Position numbers and translations under genes: made by a program. The notes beneath the pieces are model-generated. The model was given only the letters and a program-made list of their open reading frames with translations. It was not told the origin of the DNA and ran no database searches. Shown in pieces: positions 44,922 through 53,166 of a stretch of DNA of 64,000 bases. Source of the stretch: Streptomyces sp. ICC1 (lineage in GTDB: Bacteria > Actinomycetota > Actinomycetes > Streptomycetales > Streptomycetaceae); NCBI RefSeq assembly GCF_003287935.1, contig NZ_CP030287.1, positions 372,001 to 436,000 of the forward strand, given 5' to 3'. How positions within the stretch are numbered: the stretch's first letter is position 1; each line of letters opens with the position of its first letter.

Positions 44922-44975
44922 GACGCCTTGACGGGCTCCTTACGGGCGCAGGGGAACTCTTAACGCCATCCTTAC
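44922..44975 (-). promoter_or_regulatory. 11-nt direct-repeat array upstream of the kdp operon
   Basis: On the minus strand, pointing to kdpF, the units GTAAGGATGGC, GTTAAGAGTTC, GTAAGGAGCCC and GTCAAGGCGTC start at 44975, 44964, 44943 and 44932: two pairs at 11-bp spacing, the pairs 21 bp apart. OmpR-family regulators bind such direct repeats. They lie about 85-140 bp upstream of the first start codon of the operon. Confidence 0.65.
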
Positions 44976-44998
44976 GGGAAAGGCGGTCGGCGAGCGGA

Positions 44999-45574
44999 TC
45001 AGCCCTGGTGGGGCAGGCCGGCCGTGTCCATGGCTCCACCGGCTTGGGCGGCCAGCGCGACAGCCACGAGGCGGGCTTCCTCGGTGGGAAGGGGGCGGCC
45101 GGGGTACGGGTCGAGGAGGAAGCGGCCGTAGTAGTGGCCGCCGCCGACGACGCGCAGTTCGGTCTCTCCGTCCGGCCAGCCGGCGTACTCGGTGATCCGG
45201 CCACCACGGCGGTGCCACAGACCGCCGCCGTGTTCCAGCCGCGGCAGGTTCCCCATCAGGGTTCCGTACTCGAAGCGGCAGGCGCGGAGCCCCAGCAGGC
45301 CGACGAGCTCGCGGCGCACGTACTCGACCACCGCGTCGGGCGAGCCGCCGTCCTCGGCCAGCCGGGCGGTTCCCTGGAGACTCGACAGGTACGCGGCGTC
45401 GGTGACGACGACCGCCTGGAGGCGGCGGGCGCGCACGGCCAGCTGCGAGACGATCAGGCCGACGACGAGCAGCAGGACCGCCGTCTCGACGTCCGCGCGG
45501 TCCGAGATGGCGAACTGCTGGTAGGGCCTGGTGAGGAAGAAGTCGAACCAGGCGGCTGCCGAGAGCGCGGCCAC
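44999..45574 (-). pseudogene. KdpD-like DUF4118-GAF protein, N-terminally truncated
   Basis: 191 residues: the last helices of a DUF4118 domain (AAWFDFFLTRPYQQFAISDR, then TAVLLLVVGLIVSQLAVRAR) and a GAF-like domain (VVVTDAAYLSSLQGTARLAE, GRFLLDPYPGRPLP). The N-terminal part of DUF4118 is missing; a TGA interrupts the frame just upstream. No kinase domains are present. Intact actinobacterial relatives have a DUF4118-GAF layout as part of kdp gene clusters. Placed directly behind kdpF2, it looks like a remainder of a second kdp locus. Confidence 0.65.
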
Positions 45575-45604
45575 CGACGAGCCGGTCGTGATGCGACGCG
45601 TCGT

Positions 45605-45703
45605 TCAGAACGTGTCGGGCTTGATCAGAGCGAAGACGAGACAGCCGAGCAGTGCGAGGGCGATGAGCAGGCCGACCAGGTTCTCCGCGTTCATCGGGTT
45701 CAT
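45605..45703 (-). CDS. Second KdpF-like peptide (orphan)
   Basis: 32 residues from ATG 45703, preceded by AGGAG at 9 nt; an internal ATG at 45694 is possible. The sequence is one membrane helix, NLVGLLIALALLGCLVFALI, followed by KPDTF, closely like KdpF. No kdpA follows; instead the truncated DUF4118 gene begins 30 bp later. Two 11-nt repeats lie about 90 bp upstream on the same strand. It is likely the relic of a second kdp operon, possibly serving KdpB2. Confidence 0.75.
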   Translation of the reverse strand: MNPMNAENLVGLLIALALLGCLVFALIKPDTF

Positions 45704-45789
45704 CGGGTTCTTCTCCTGTTTGTCCTGGTCGGGAATGTTTCGCCTACATCAAGGCTGCCCCTCCGCGGAGCCCGCACAACGTGCGACAC

Positions 45790-45811
45790 CGCCTCTTGAC
45801 GGAGCTCTGAC
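45790..45811 (-). promoter_or_regulatory. 11-nt direct repeats between kdpF2 and the KimA-like permease
   Basis: On the minus strand GTCAGAGCTCC (start 45811) is followed directly by GTCAAGAGGCG (start 45800). They point toward kdpF2 and also lie 140-160 bp upstream of the divergent permease gene, so either or both could be controlled. Confidence 0.5.
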
Positions 45812-45948
45812 GCCCTCCTCGCCCCCGCCGCGTATGGAACCCGTGAAGAGTGGCGGGGTGGCCGTATGAATCACGCCAAGGGTGCTGGCGGCCACCCGGT
45901 ACGCCTTCGACGCTGTCCTCACTTTGCTCATTCGGAGGGATCGGCGAC

Positions 45949-47859
45949 ATGGCCTTGCAGGTAGGAAAAGCGATCACGGCGGCTCAGGGGCCGGGCCAGG
46001 AGGAGCCCCCTGATACGGGTGCGAGCCGGGTCGGGGACCGGCACAAACTGACCGCCGTCCAGGGCCTGGCCGCGCTGTCGCTCGACGCGATGGCCTCCGT
46101 CGCCTACGGACCGGAGTCGATCGTCCTCGTACTGGCCGCCGCCGGTGCGTACGGGATGGGCTTCACCCTCCCCGTCACCCTCGCGATCGCCGCGCTCCTC
46201 GCCGTACTGGTGGCCTCGTACCGTCAGGTGATCGCCGCGTTCCCGGACGGCGGCGGTTCCTATGCCGTCGCCAAACGGCACCTCGGCCGGCGTACGAGCC
46301 TCGTCGCGGCGGCCTCGCTGATCCTCGACTACGTCCTCAACGTCGCGGTGTCCGTCACCGCCGGCGTGGCCGCCCTGACCTCGGCCTTCCCGGGCCTCCA
46401 CGGTGAGCGGGTCTGGATCTGCCTCGCGGTCCTGGTCCTGGTCACCGCCGTGAACCTGCGCGGGGTCGTCGAATCCGCCAAGGCGTTCCTCGTGCCGACC
46501 GCGCTCTTCGTCGGCACGATCCTCGCGATGATCACTGTCGGCCTCTTCCGCGACGGCCCGGCAAGCACCGCCTCCGCCGCCGGGCACGCCTCCGCGCTCG
46601 GCGAGGGCGCGACCACCGTCGGCGCGCTGCTCCTGCTGAAGGCCTTCGCGGCCGGCTGCTCGGCCCTGACCGGCGTCGAGGCCGTCGCCAACGCCGTCCC
46701 GTCCTTCCGGGCCCCGGCCGCCCGCCGGGCGCAGCGCACCGAGGTCGCCCTCGGCGCCCTGCTCGGCGTCATGCTGATCGGCCTGTCGATCCTCATCGGC
46801 CGCTTCCACCTCCAGCCCGTCGAAGGCGTCACCGTCCTCGCCCAGCTCGCGGACGCCTCCTTCGGCCACAACGCGGCTTTCTACGTGGTCCAGTTCGCCA
46901 CCATGGTGCTGCTCGCGCTCGCCGCGAACACCTCCTTCGGCGGCCTGCCGGTGCTGATGAGCCTGCTGGCCCGCGACAACCACATGCCGCACTTCTTCGC
47001 GCTCAAGGCCGACCGGCAGGTGCACCGTCACGGCGTCCTCGCGCTGGCCGTCGTATCCGCTGCGCTGCTCGTCTTCTCCGGGGGCGACACCAACACCCTC
47101 GTCCCGCTCTTCGCCATCGGCGTCTTCGTCGGCTTCACCATCTGCCAGGTCGGCATGGTCCTGCACTGGTACGGCGAGCGCCCGAAGGCTTGGCAGGCCA
47201 AAGCGGTCCTCAACGGCTTCGGTGCCCTGCTGACCGGTGTCTCCGCGGTGGTCGTCACCGCCACCAAGTTCACCGAGGGAGCCTGGCTGATCGTCCTCGC
47301 ACTGCCGCTGATCGTCCTCGGCTTCGAGAAGGTCAACCGGGCGTACACGGAGATCGGTGAACGCCTCGAACTCGGCCGCGTCCCGCGACCGCCGCACCGT
47401 GCCCACTCGCTCGTCGTGGTACCGGTCTCCGGTCTCTCCCGACTCACCTGCCAGGCCCTGACCGCGGCCCGCTCCCTCGGTGACGAGGTCCTCGCCGTCA
47501 CCGTCACCCATCCCACAGCCGAGGACCGGCAGTCGACCGACGCCCTCCGCCGGGACTGGGAGCTGTGGAACCCCGGCGTAGAACTCATCGAACTCACCTC
47601 GGAAAAACGGGCGTTGGGTCGTCCTGTGTCCACGTACGTACGAAAGCTCAGCCAGACCCACCCGGGCGCCCAGGTCACCGTGCTCATCCCGGAGACCGAA
47701 CCCGCCCACCTTTGGCAGCGGATGCTCCAGAACCAGCGCGGCTCCGTCGTCGCCCACGCCGTACGCCGCGACACCGACGCCGCGATCTGCCGACTCCGCT
47801 TCCGCCTCGACGCACAGGCCGAACAGGCGGTCCTTGACGGCTCCTTCACGGAGTCCTGA
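45949..47859 (+). CDS. KimA-like APC-superfamily permease, probable K+ importer
   Basis: 636 residues: about 12 transmembrane helices (residues 30-480) and a C-terminal cytoplasmic domain (about 490-630, SLVVVPVSGLSRLTCQALTA, THPGAQVTVLIPETEPAHLW). The first helix region LAALSLDAMASVAYGPESIV and PDGGGSYAVAKRHLGRRTSL match the KimA/YdaO group, which imports K+ with H+. Start ATG 45949 follows GGAGGG by 9 nt; longer forms to 45850 lack a site. Its position between kdp genes and next to 11-nt repeats supports potassium as substrate. Confidence 0.8.
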   Translation: MALQVGKAITAAQGPGQEEPPDTGASRVGDRHKLTAVQGLAALSLDAMASVAYGPESIVLVLAAAGAYGMGFTLPVTLAIAALLAVLVASYRQVIAAFPDGGGSYAVAKRHLGRRTSLVAAASLILDYVLNVAVSVTAGVAALTSAFPGLHGERVWICLAVLVLVTAVNLRGVVESAKAFLVPTALFVGTILAMITVGLFRDGPASTASAAGHASALGEGATTVGALLLLKAFAAGCSALTGVEAVANAVPSFRAPAARRAQRTEVALGALLGVMLIGLSILIGRFHLQPVEGVTVLAQLADASFGHNAAFYVVQFATMVLLALAANTSFGGLPVLMSLLARDNHMPHFFALKADRQVHRHGVLALAVVSAALLVFSGGDTNTLVPLFAIGVFVGFTICQVGMVLHWYGERPKAWQAKAVLNGFGALLTGVSAVVVTATKFTEGAWLIVLALPLIVLGFEKVNRAYTEIGERLELGRVPRPPHRAHSLVVVPVSGLSRLTCQALTAARSLGDEVLAVTVTHPTAEDRQSTDALRRDWELWNPGVELIELTSEKRALGRPVSTYVRKLSQTHPGAQVTVLIPETEPAHLWQRMLQNQRGSVVAHAVRRDTDAAICRLRFRLDAQAEQAVLDGSFTES

Positions 47860-47889
47860 CGCGATTCACCGTGCCGGCGTCAAGACGGC
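47828..47889. promoter_or_regulatory. 11-nt repeats at the permease end, upstream of kdpB2
   Basis: On the minus strand, units GTCAGGACTCC, GTGAAGGAGCC and GTCAAGGACCG start at 47860, 47849 and 47838, inside the last codons of the permease gene; a plus-strand GTCAAGACGGC follows at 47879. Codon constraints may explain part of this, so confidence is lower than for the intergenic arrays. Confidence 0.35.
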
Positions 47890-48065
47890 ACAAATATCAG
47901 GCCGAGCAGGGCCGATGGCGTCTCGACGGCCGGTAGGTTCCTGCTCGTTCCACCGCCGGGGATCCCAACGTCACGCGACGAGCCGGAGGGGGTCCCACAA
48001 GGGACGGATCCCCCGGCGGTGCGCATCTCGTTCCGGCTGAGCCGATCCCACCAGAAGGTCTCTCC

Positions 48066-50213
48066 ATGCCTCCCGCCGCCACCCGGCAGGTACCTCCCGT
48101 CCCGTCCCCGTCACAGGCGCCGGTCAATCGGCCGCCCAGAAGACGCCCGGCCGGGCCGCCCCTGCTGGAGTCGATACGGCCGGCGGCCTCGTTCCGCGAG
48201 GCCGTACGCAAGCTCCATCCCCGTGAACTGGTCCGTAAGCCGGTGCTGTTCGTGGTGGCCATCGGATCCGTGCTGACCACGCTGTCGGCGCTCATCCACC
48301 CGTCCGTCTTCACCTGGGTGATCAGTGTCTGGCTCTGGCTGACGGTGATCTTCGCCAACTTCGCCGAGGCCGTCGCCGAAGGCCGCGGCCGGGCCCAGGC
48401 CGAGTCGCTGCGCAAGGCCCGTACGGACACCGTCGCGCTGCGGCTGCGGCACTGGACCTACGGCATGAACCTGCGGCAGGCCGAGACGGAGGCCGTTGCC
48501 CCGAGCGAGCTACAGCCCCTGGACGTCGTACTGGTGGAGGCGGGGGAGCTGATCCCGGCCGACGGCGACGTCATCGACGGCGCCGCGGCCGTCGACGAAT
48601 CCGCCGTCACCGGCGAATCGGCGGCGGTGATCCGGGAGTCCGGTGGTGACCGTTCGAGCGTCACGGGCGGCACCACCGTGCTCTCCGACTCGCTCGTCGT
48701 GCGCGTCACCTCTCGCCCGGGGCAGAGCTTCATGGACCGGATGATCGCTCTGGTCGAGGGCGCGTCCCGGCAGAAGACCCCGAACGAGATCGCGCTCAAC
48801 ATCCTGCTGGCCGCTCTCACGGTCATCTTCATCCTGGTCGTCATCTCGCTGCAGCCGATGGCCTCCTACGCGGGCGCCGCCCAGACGACCACCGTCCTGG
48901 TGGCCCTCCTCGTCACCCTCATCCCGACGACCATCGGCGCCTTGCTCTCGGCGATCGGCATCGCGGGCATGGACCGCCTGGTCCAGCGCAACGTCGTCGC
49001 GATGAGCGGGCGGGCGGTCGAGGCCGCCGGTGACGTGAACACCCTGCTCCTCGACAAGACCGGCACCATCACCCTCGGAAACCGCGAGGCGGCCTCCTTC
49101 ATCCCGCTTCCCGGCATCGACCACATCAAGCTCGCGGACGCCGCCCAGCTGGCCTCGCTGTCCGACGAGACCCCCGAAGGCCGGTCCGTCGTCGCCCTGG
49201 CCCAGCAGTACGGGCTGCAGGCCGTTGCCGAGGAGGACCTGAGCAACCCGCGCTTCCAGGCGTTCAGCGCCCGTACGCGCATGAGCGGGATCAACCTGAG
49301 CTGGGAGAACGGCGCCGGCTGCGCCATCCGCAAGGGCGCGGCGGCCCAGGTGGCCGAATGGGTGACGTTGCGCGGCGGAACCGTACCGGCGGAGGCCCTG
49401 GACTGGTCCAACGGGGTCTCGGCTTCCGGCGGAACGCCGCTCCTGGTGGCCGTCCACGACTGGGACGGCCCGCGGGTACTCGGGATCATCCACCTCAAGG
49501 ACGTCGTCAAGGAGGGGATCCGGGAGCGCTTCGCGGAGCTGCGCGCCATGGGGATCCGCACGGTCATGGTGACCGGCGACAACCCGCTGACCGCCAAGGC
49601 CATCGCACAGGAGGCCGGGGTCGACGAGTACCTCGCCGAGGCGACACCCGAGGACAAGCTCGCGCTCATCAAGCGGGAGCAGGAGGGCGGCAAGCTCGTC
49701 GCGATGACGGGCGACGGCACGAACGACGCACCTGCGCTGGCCCAAGCGGACGTTGGCGTCGCGATGAACACGGGTACCTCGGCCGCCAAGGAGGCCGGGA
49801 ACATGGTGGACCTGGACTCCAACCCCACCAAGCTCATCGAGATCGTCGAGATCGGCAAGCAACTCCTGATCACACGAGGAGCGTTGACGACGTTCTCGAT
49901 CACGAACGACGTCGCGAAGTACTTCGCGATCATCCCGGCGATGTTCACCGCGGCTTACCCGGGGTTGGAGGCCCTCAACATCATGGGGCTGCACAGCCCC
50001 ACCTCCGCCATCACCTCGGCGATCATCTTCAACGCCCTGATCATCATCGCCCTGATCCCGCTCGCCCTGCGCGGAGTCCGCTACAGGCCGGCCTCCGCGC
50101 ACGACCTGCTGCGCCGCAACCTCGCTGTCTACGGCCTCGGCGGTCTGATCCTGCCGTTCGTCGGCATCAAGCTCATCGACCTCCTGGTGTCCACGATCCC
50201 CGGGCTCGGGTGA
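48066..50213 (+). CDS. Orphan KdpB-type P-type ATPase (KdpB2)
   Basis: 715 residues, complete and apparently active: actuator [20 protein letters not shown], phosphorylation site [43 protein letters not shown] and [18 protein letters not shown]. It is about 16 residues longer at the N terminus than KdpB1, with a Pro-rich leader, and diverged in the nucleotide domain. No kdpA or kdpC accompanies it; only kdpF2 and a kdpE remnant are near. It might replace KdpB1 in the complex under some condition or be a relic still under selection. GAAGG precedes ATG 48066. Confidence 0.9.
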   Translation: MPPAATRQVPPVPSPSQAPVNRPPRRRPAGPPLLESIRPAASFREAVRKLHPRELVRKPVLFVVAIGSVLTTLSALIHPSVFTWVISVWLWLTVIFANFAEAVAEGRGRAQAESLRKARTDTVALRLRHWTYGMNLRQAETEAVAPSELQPLDVVLVEAGELIPADGDVIDGAAAVDESAVTGESAAVIRESGGDRSSVTGGTTVLSDSLVVRVTSRPGQSFMDRMIALVEGASRQKTPNEIALNILLAALTVIFILVVISLQPMASYAGAAQTTTVLVALLVTLIPTTIGALLSAIGIAGMDRLVQRNVVAMSGRAVEAAGDVNTLLLDKTGTITLGNREAASFIPLPGIDHIKLADAAQLASLSDETPEGRSVVALAQQYGLQAVAEEDLSNPRFQAFSARTRMSGINLSWENGAGCAIRKGAAAQVAEWVTLRGGTVPAEALDWSNGVSASGGTPLLVAVHDWDGPRVLGIIHLKDVVKEGIRERFAELRAMGIRTVMVTGDNPLTAKAIAQEAGVDEYLAEATPEDKLALIKREQEGGKLVAMTGDGTNDAPALAQADVGVAMNTGTSAAKEAGNMVDLDSNPTKLIEIVEIGKQLLITRGALTTFSITNDVAKYFAIIPAMFTAAYPGLEALNIMGLHSPTSAITSAIIFNALIIIALIPLALRGVRYRPASAHDLLRRNLAVYGLGGLILPFVGIKLIDLLVSTIPGLG

Positions 50214-50218
50214 GATCC

Positions 50219-50251
50219 GTCAAGACCTCATCAGAGGGCCGTCAGGACGCT
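50219..50251 (+). promoter_or_regulatory. 11-nt direct-repeat array after kdpB2
   Basis: Three consecutive units on the plus strand: GTCAAGACCTC (50219), ATCAGAGGGCC (50230) and GTCAGGACGCT (50241). They end 27 bp before the mini-ORF at 50278 and lie upstream of the SDR1 gene. Confidence 0.6.
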
Positions 50252-50277
50252 TGAGGCCCCGGCCGCAGGCCAGTTGG

Positions 50278-50334
50278 ATGGATGACGTGAACATCGGTCT
50301 GCTCCACGACGACCGGCCGCCGCATCCGGCGTAG
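50278..50334 (+). CDS. Mini-ORF 1 of a two-member family (18 codons)
   Basis: ATG 50278 opens an 18-residue peptide with GLLHDDRPPHPA at its end. The peptide start and pattern (M-[DN]-D-x-x-[IL]-G-x-x-H-[DE]-D-[RQ]-P-P-H) match the mini-ORF at 54744. Both lie at the same place relative to a CTTGAG hexamer (28-29 bp) and downstream of 11-nt repeats. This copy lacks a clear ribosome site and stops early, so it may be a truncated version of a longer gene. Confidence 0.35.
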   Translation: MDDVNIGLLHDDRPPHPA

Positions 50335-50489
50335 CCCGGTACGCAACCCGTTCGCCTTCTCGTGCGCCAGAGCCCGTTGCCGGCCGCGCACGCCCCCCGC
50401 CCGTATCAAAACGGGACCCACCGCACGGTCATGGCCACGGCCCGGACCTCCGGGCCGCTCGCGGCCGTGCCTTTCCCCTGGAACCACTC

Positions 50490-51296
50490 ATGTCTTCATT
50501 CCTGTCCGGCCGCACCATCATGGTCACCGGCGCCACTTCCGGCATCGGCTACGAGACGGCACGCCGGCTCGCCGAGTGCGGCGCAACCGTCCTCCTGCAC
50601 GGCCGCACCCCGGAAGAGGCCCGGGCAGCGGTGAAGCGACTCATCGCCACCGCCGACGTCGACGCGGAACTCCTGCGGCCGTGCGCAGCGGACTTCGCGC
50701 ACCTCGACGAGGTCGAGAGGCTCGCCATCCGGGTCATCACCGGTCACCCGCACCTCGACGTCCTGGTCAACAACGCCGCTGTCGCCGCCCCCGAGCGTCA
50801 CACCATCACGCCCGACGGCAACGAGCTGACCTTCCAAGTCAACTTCCTCGCCCACTACCTGCTGACGAACCTGCTCGAACCGGCACTCACCAGCGGCACG
50901 GGCGGCCGGGTCGTCAACGTCTCCTCCTCGATGCACCGCACCGCGTCGATCGCGTGGAACGACCCCAACCGGACCCGCCGTTACGCGCCCCTCGCCGCTT
51001 ACGCCCAGTCGCAGCTCGCGCTCACCGTCTTCGCCGCCGACCCCCGCGTCACCGCCGTCTCCGTCAATCCGGGGGTCTGCGAGACCACGCTGAGGCCGCT
51101 GTACGGACACGAGGGCGCGACGCCCGCCGAGGGTGCCGCACACGTCGTGCGGCTGTGCGACCCGGCCGTCGAGATCGTCAACGGCGCCTACTACGACCGC
51201 GGCGAGCGGATGGAGCCCGCCGTCGGCGCGACCGAGGAGCGCACGGTCAAGCGGCTGAACAAGCTCGCCGACCTGCTCGTAGGGCACGCCGCCTGA
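50490..51296 (+). CDS. Short-chain dehydrogenase/reductase-fold protein 1, lacking catalytic Lys
   Basis: 268 residues with a Rossmann fold: cofactor loop TIMVTGATSGIGYETARRLA, LDVLVNNAAVAAPERH, and VVNVSSSMHRTASIAW with the Ser of the triad. The active-site YxxxK reads YAQSQLALTVFAAD, with Gln instead of Lys; the paralogue at 53167-53973 has the same change. It may therefore bind nucleotide without normal catalysis, or use another base. ATG 50490 is preceded by CCTGGAACC only weakly. It follows the 11-nt array at 50219. Confidence 0.82.
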   Translation: MSSFLSGRTIMVTGATSGIGYETARRLAECGATVLLHGRTPEEARAAVKRLIATADVDAELLRPCAADFAHLDEVERLAIRVITGHPHLDVLVNNAAVAAPERHTITPDGNELTFQVNFLAHYLLTNLLEPALTSGTGGRVVNVSSSMHRTASIAWNDPNRTRRYAPLAAYAQSQLALTVFAADPRVTAVSVNPGVCETTLRPLYGHEGATPAEGAAHVVRLCDPAVEIVNGAYYDRGERMEPAVGATEERTVKRLNKLADLLVGHAA

Positions 51297-51436
51297 CCGG
51301 GCCTGCGTACCGCTCCGACCACGGCCGCAAGGCCGACCGGCGCTGACGCCCACCAGCGCCGGTCCCCGCGGGGGCGGCCCACTGCCCCGGGTCGTCCCCG
51401 CCCCTCTTTCTCTCTCTGACCTAGGCGGCAACCGTC

Positions 51437-52222
51437 GTGATCGAGCTCCTTCCGTCCCGTCTGCCCGCCCTGGCCCGTTGGTTCCCCGGCGGGGCGCCCG
51501 GCGTCGCGGCGCTCCCCGAGCACGTCATTGCCACCGGCAACGGCCGCTGGTGGGCTGACCGTTCCATGAACCCGAGGGCCGTCGCGGTCTCCAGCGGGGA
51601 CCACGTCCTGCTGCGCGGGGACCCGAGCGGGCTGACTCCCGAGGCTCTCGCTCCGTTCGCGGGCGGCTACGTCGAAGCCCCGGCCCGTTTCCTGCCGGTC
51701 CTCGGCGGCGCCTTCCGCCGTGTCGACCCGTGGGAGCGCCTGGTCTACGTACACCAGGCGCCCGCCATGCCGGCCCGCCCGGCGCGCGGCATCACGGTGC
51801 GCCGGCTGACCCCCAAGGACGCTCCGGCCCTCGTCGCCCTTGGCCCGGAAGCGGCCTGGATACACAAGACCTGGGGCAGCCCGGAGCAGCTTGCCGCCTC
51901 CGGCCTCGCCTGGGGTGCCTTCCACCGGAGCCAGGTCCTCTCGCTGGCCTGTACCTACTTCCTGGGCGGCCAGTACGAGGACGTCGCAGCCCTGGCCGAC
52001 CCCGGCCACCGCCGGCAACACCTCGCACTCGCCTGCGTCACCGCCCTGTGCCAGGACGTCGCCGCCCGCGGCCGCACACCGAGCTGGACCTGCTCCCGCG
52101 ACAACCGCCCCAGCCGGCTCCTCGCCTGGTCGGCGGGGTTCCGCCTGACGCGCGAGTACGTGCACTACGCGACCGGCCCCGCCCGCTGGCTGACGCCTGC
52201 CACGCAGACAGAGGCGGCGTGA
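51437..52222 (+). CDS. GNAT-family acetyltransferase-like protein
   Basis: 261 residues from GTG 51437. The C-terminal half has a GNAT-type fold: GITVRRLTPKDAPALVALGP, SQVLSLACTYFLGGQYEDVA, ALADPGHRRQHLALACVTAL and TPSWTCSRDNRPSRLLAWSA with a final GFRLTREYVHYA. The N-terminal half has no named domain but carries NGRWWADRSMNPRAVAVSSG, as in several streptomycete acetyltransferase-like proteins. The acceptor is unknown. It follows SDR1 on the same strand after 140 bp. Confidence 0.7.
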   Translation: MIELLPSRLPALARWFPGGAPGVAALPEHVIATGNGRWWADRSMNPRAVAVSSGDHVLLRGDPSGLTPEALAPFAGGYVEAPARFLPVLGGAFRRVDPWERLVYVHQAPAMPARPARGITVRRLTPKDAPALVALGPEAAWIHKTWGSPEQLAASGLAWGAFHRSQVLSLACTYFLGGQYEDVAALADPGHRRQHLALACVTALCQDVAARGRTPSWTCSRDNRPSRLLAWSAGFRLTREYVHYATGPARWLTPATQTEAA

Positions 52223-52259
52223 GTGCGTACGGGAACTCCTGCCCCTCCCGCAGGCAAAC

Positions 52260-52690
52260 TCAGTTGTGACGGGCGAGCTTGATCGCGGAGACGAGCAGGA
52301 TCAAGGCCAGCACGGGGATGAGTACCAGGTCCGGGAACACACCCAGGAGGACCCCGCCCAGCACCGCGCCGACGACCGATCCTGCGGCCATGATCATGGT
52401 GAAGCGGACGTTCGCGCCGAGCACGGCGAAGCTTCCGTCACGGCTGTATCGGGCGAAGGCCACGAGCATGGTCGGCAGGGACGCGAGCAGGGAGAGACTT
52501 CCCGCGGTCTTGATGTCCACACCGAACAGCAGCACGCATCAGGGCGGCCAGCACCTTGTAGAGGGTGGAGCTGCGCATGCGTACCGCCCAGGTCGCTCCG
52601 GCCCAGGCGCCCAGCAGGCTCCCGGCCAGCAGGTTGACCGCGACCGGCCGGCGTGCGGCAGGATTCGTCCGGATCTCTGAGCTCGGGCTT
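52260..52690 (-). pseudogene. TauE/SafE-type exporter fragment with frameshift
   Basis: Two parts of one family lie in different frames. The first (about 52540-52640) gives NLLAGSLLGAWAGATWAVRM and STLYKVLAALM; the second (52260-52535) gives LLFGVDIKTAGSLSLLASLP, then FTMIMAAGSVVGAVLGGVLL. They would be continuous in a TauE C-terminal half if one base were restored near 52538. The N-terminal half is missing. An intact TauE is at 26334-27080. Confidence 0.75.
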
Positions 52691-52752
52691 CGACTCCGGC
52701 CGTGATCGAGTCGGGCTCTCCGCAGGACGTACGACAGGGAGGCGGCACGCCG

Positions 52753-52969
52753 GTGACTCGGGTGCTGGTGGTGGATGACGAACCGCAGCTGGTGCGGTCG
52801 CTGGTCATCCATCTGAAGGCGCGCAAGTACGACGTGGAATCCGCGAGGGACGGGGGCCAGGCTTCGCAGGTTGCCGCGGTCCGGCGGCCGGACGTGGTCC
52901 TGCTCGACCTCGGACCACCGGGGCCGGCTCGTCAGCCACCCCGGCATGGGGTACCGCTTCGAGGCGTGA
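52753..52969 (+). pseudogene. KdpE remnant with large internal deletion
   Basis: From GTG 52753 the frame encodes the first half of a KdpE receiver (RVLVVDDEPQLVRSLVIHLK, ARKYDVESARDGG, PDVVLLDLG). Directly after the phosphoacceptor region the sequence jumps, in another frame, to the last residues of KdpE (SHPGMGYRFEA) and a TGA. About 165 codons between them, including the DNA-binding domain, are gone. It supports the former presence of a second kdp locus here. Confidence 0.82.
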
Positions 52970-53030
52970 GCGAGGCGGAGCCGCAGGGGCCCGGGGTCGG
53001 GCGCCCTGACCGGGCATCGGACAGGGAGAT

Positions 53031-53059
53031 GGGGCGACCCCTGTGAACAGGGCCGCCCC
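53031..53059. terminator. Hairpin between the kdpE remnant and the bL37-like gene
   Basis: GGGGCGACCCCTGT (53031-53044) pairs with ACAGGGCCGCCCC (53047-53059) with one bulge and a 2-nt loop. It lies just after the convergent bL37-like gene and can end transcripts of both strands. Confidence 0.7.
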
Positions 53060-53077
53060 GTGGGAGTCGGTTGCCGG

Positions 53078-53152
53078 TCAGCAGCAGGGTTTGCTGCCGT
53101 GGTTGGAGCCCTTCCTGCGGCGGGACCTCTTCTTGCGGGCGCGCTTGGACAT
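53078..53152 (-). CDS. bL37-like 24-residue basic protein
   Basis: 24 codons from ATG 53152. The product is very basic (KRARKKRSRRRKGSNHG) and resembles bL37, the tiny large-subunit ribosomal protein of actinobacteria, including the NHG-K-P motif near the end. It ends in two cysteines, unlike the usual -RPN[AS] terminus. The gene starts 14 bp after the SDR2 stop with GGGATC as possible ribosome site, so it is probably cotranscribed with SDR2. An alternative or stress-specific bL37 is inference. Confidence 0.65.
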   Translation of the reverse strand: MSKRARKKRSRRRKGSNHGSKPCC

Positions 53153-53166
53153 GTCGGGTGATCCCT

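Noticed and set aside
45812..45948. Possible c-di-AMP (ydaO-type) riboswitch before the KimA-like gene, since KimA genes elsewhere carry one.
   Set aside because: I could not find the conserved core of that riboswitch; the leader is only about 100-140 bp and has no matching stems.
51297..51345. RSDHGRKADRR-like codons after SDR1 that recall the NHG-K-P end of the bL37-like gene after SDR2.
   Set aside because: No start codon or basic N-terminal half is present, so the likeness is too short to call a relic.
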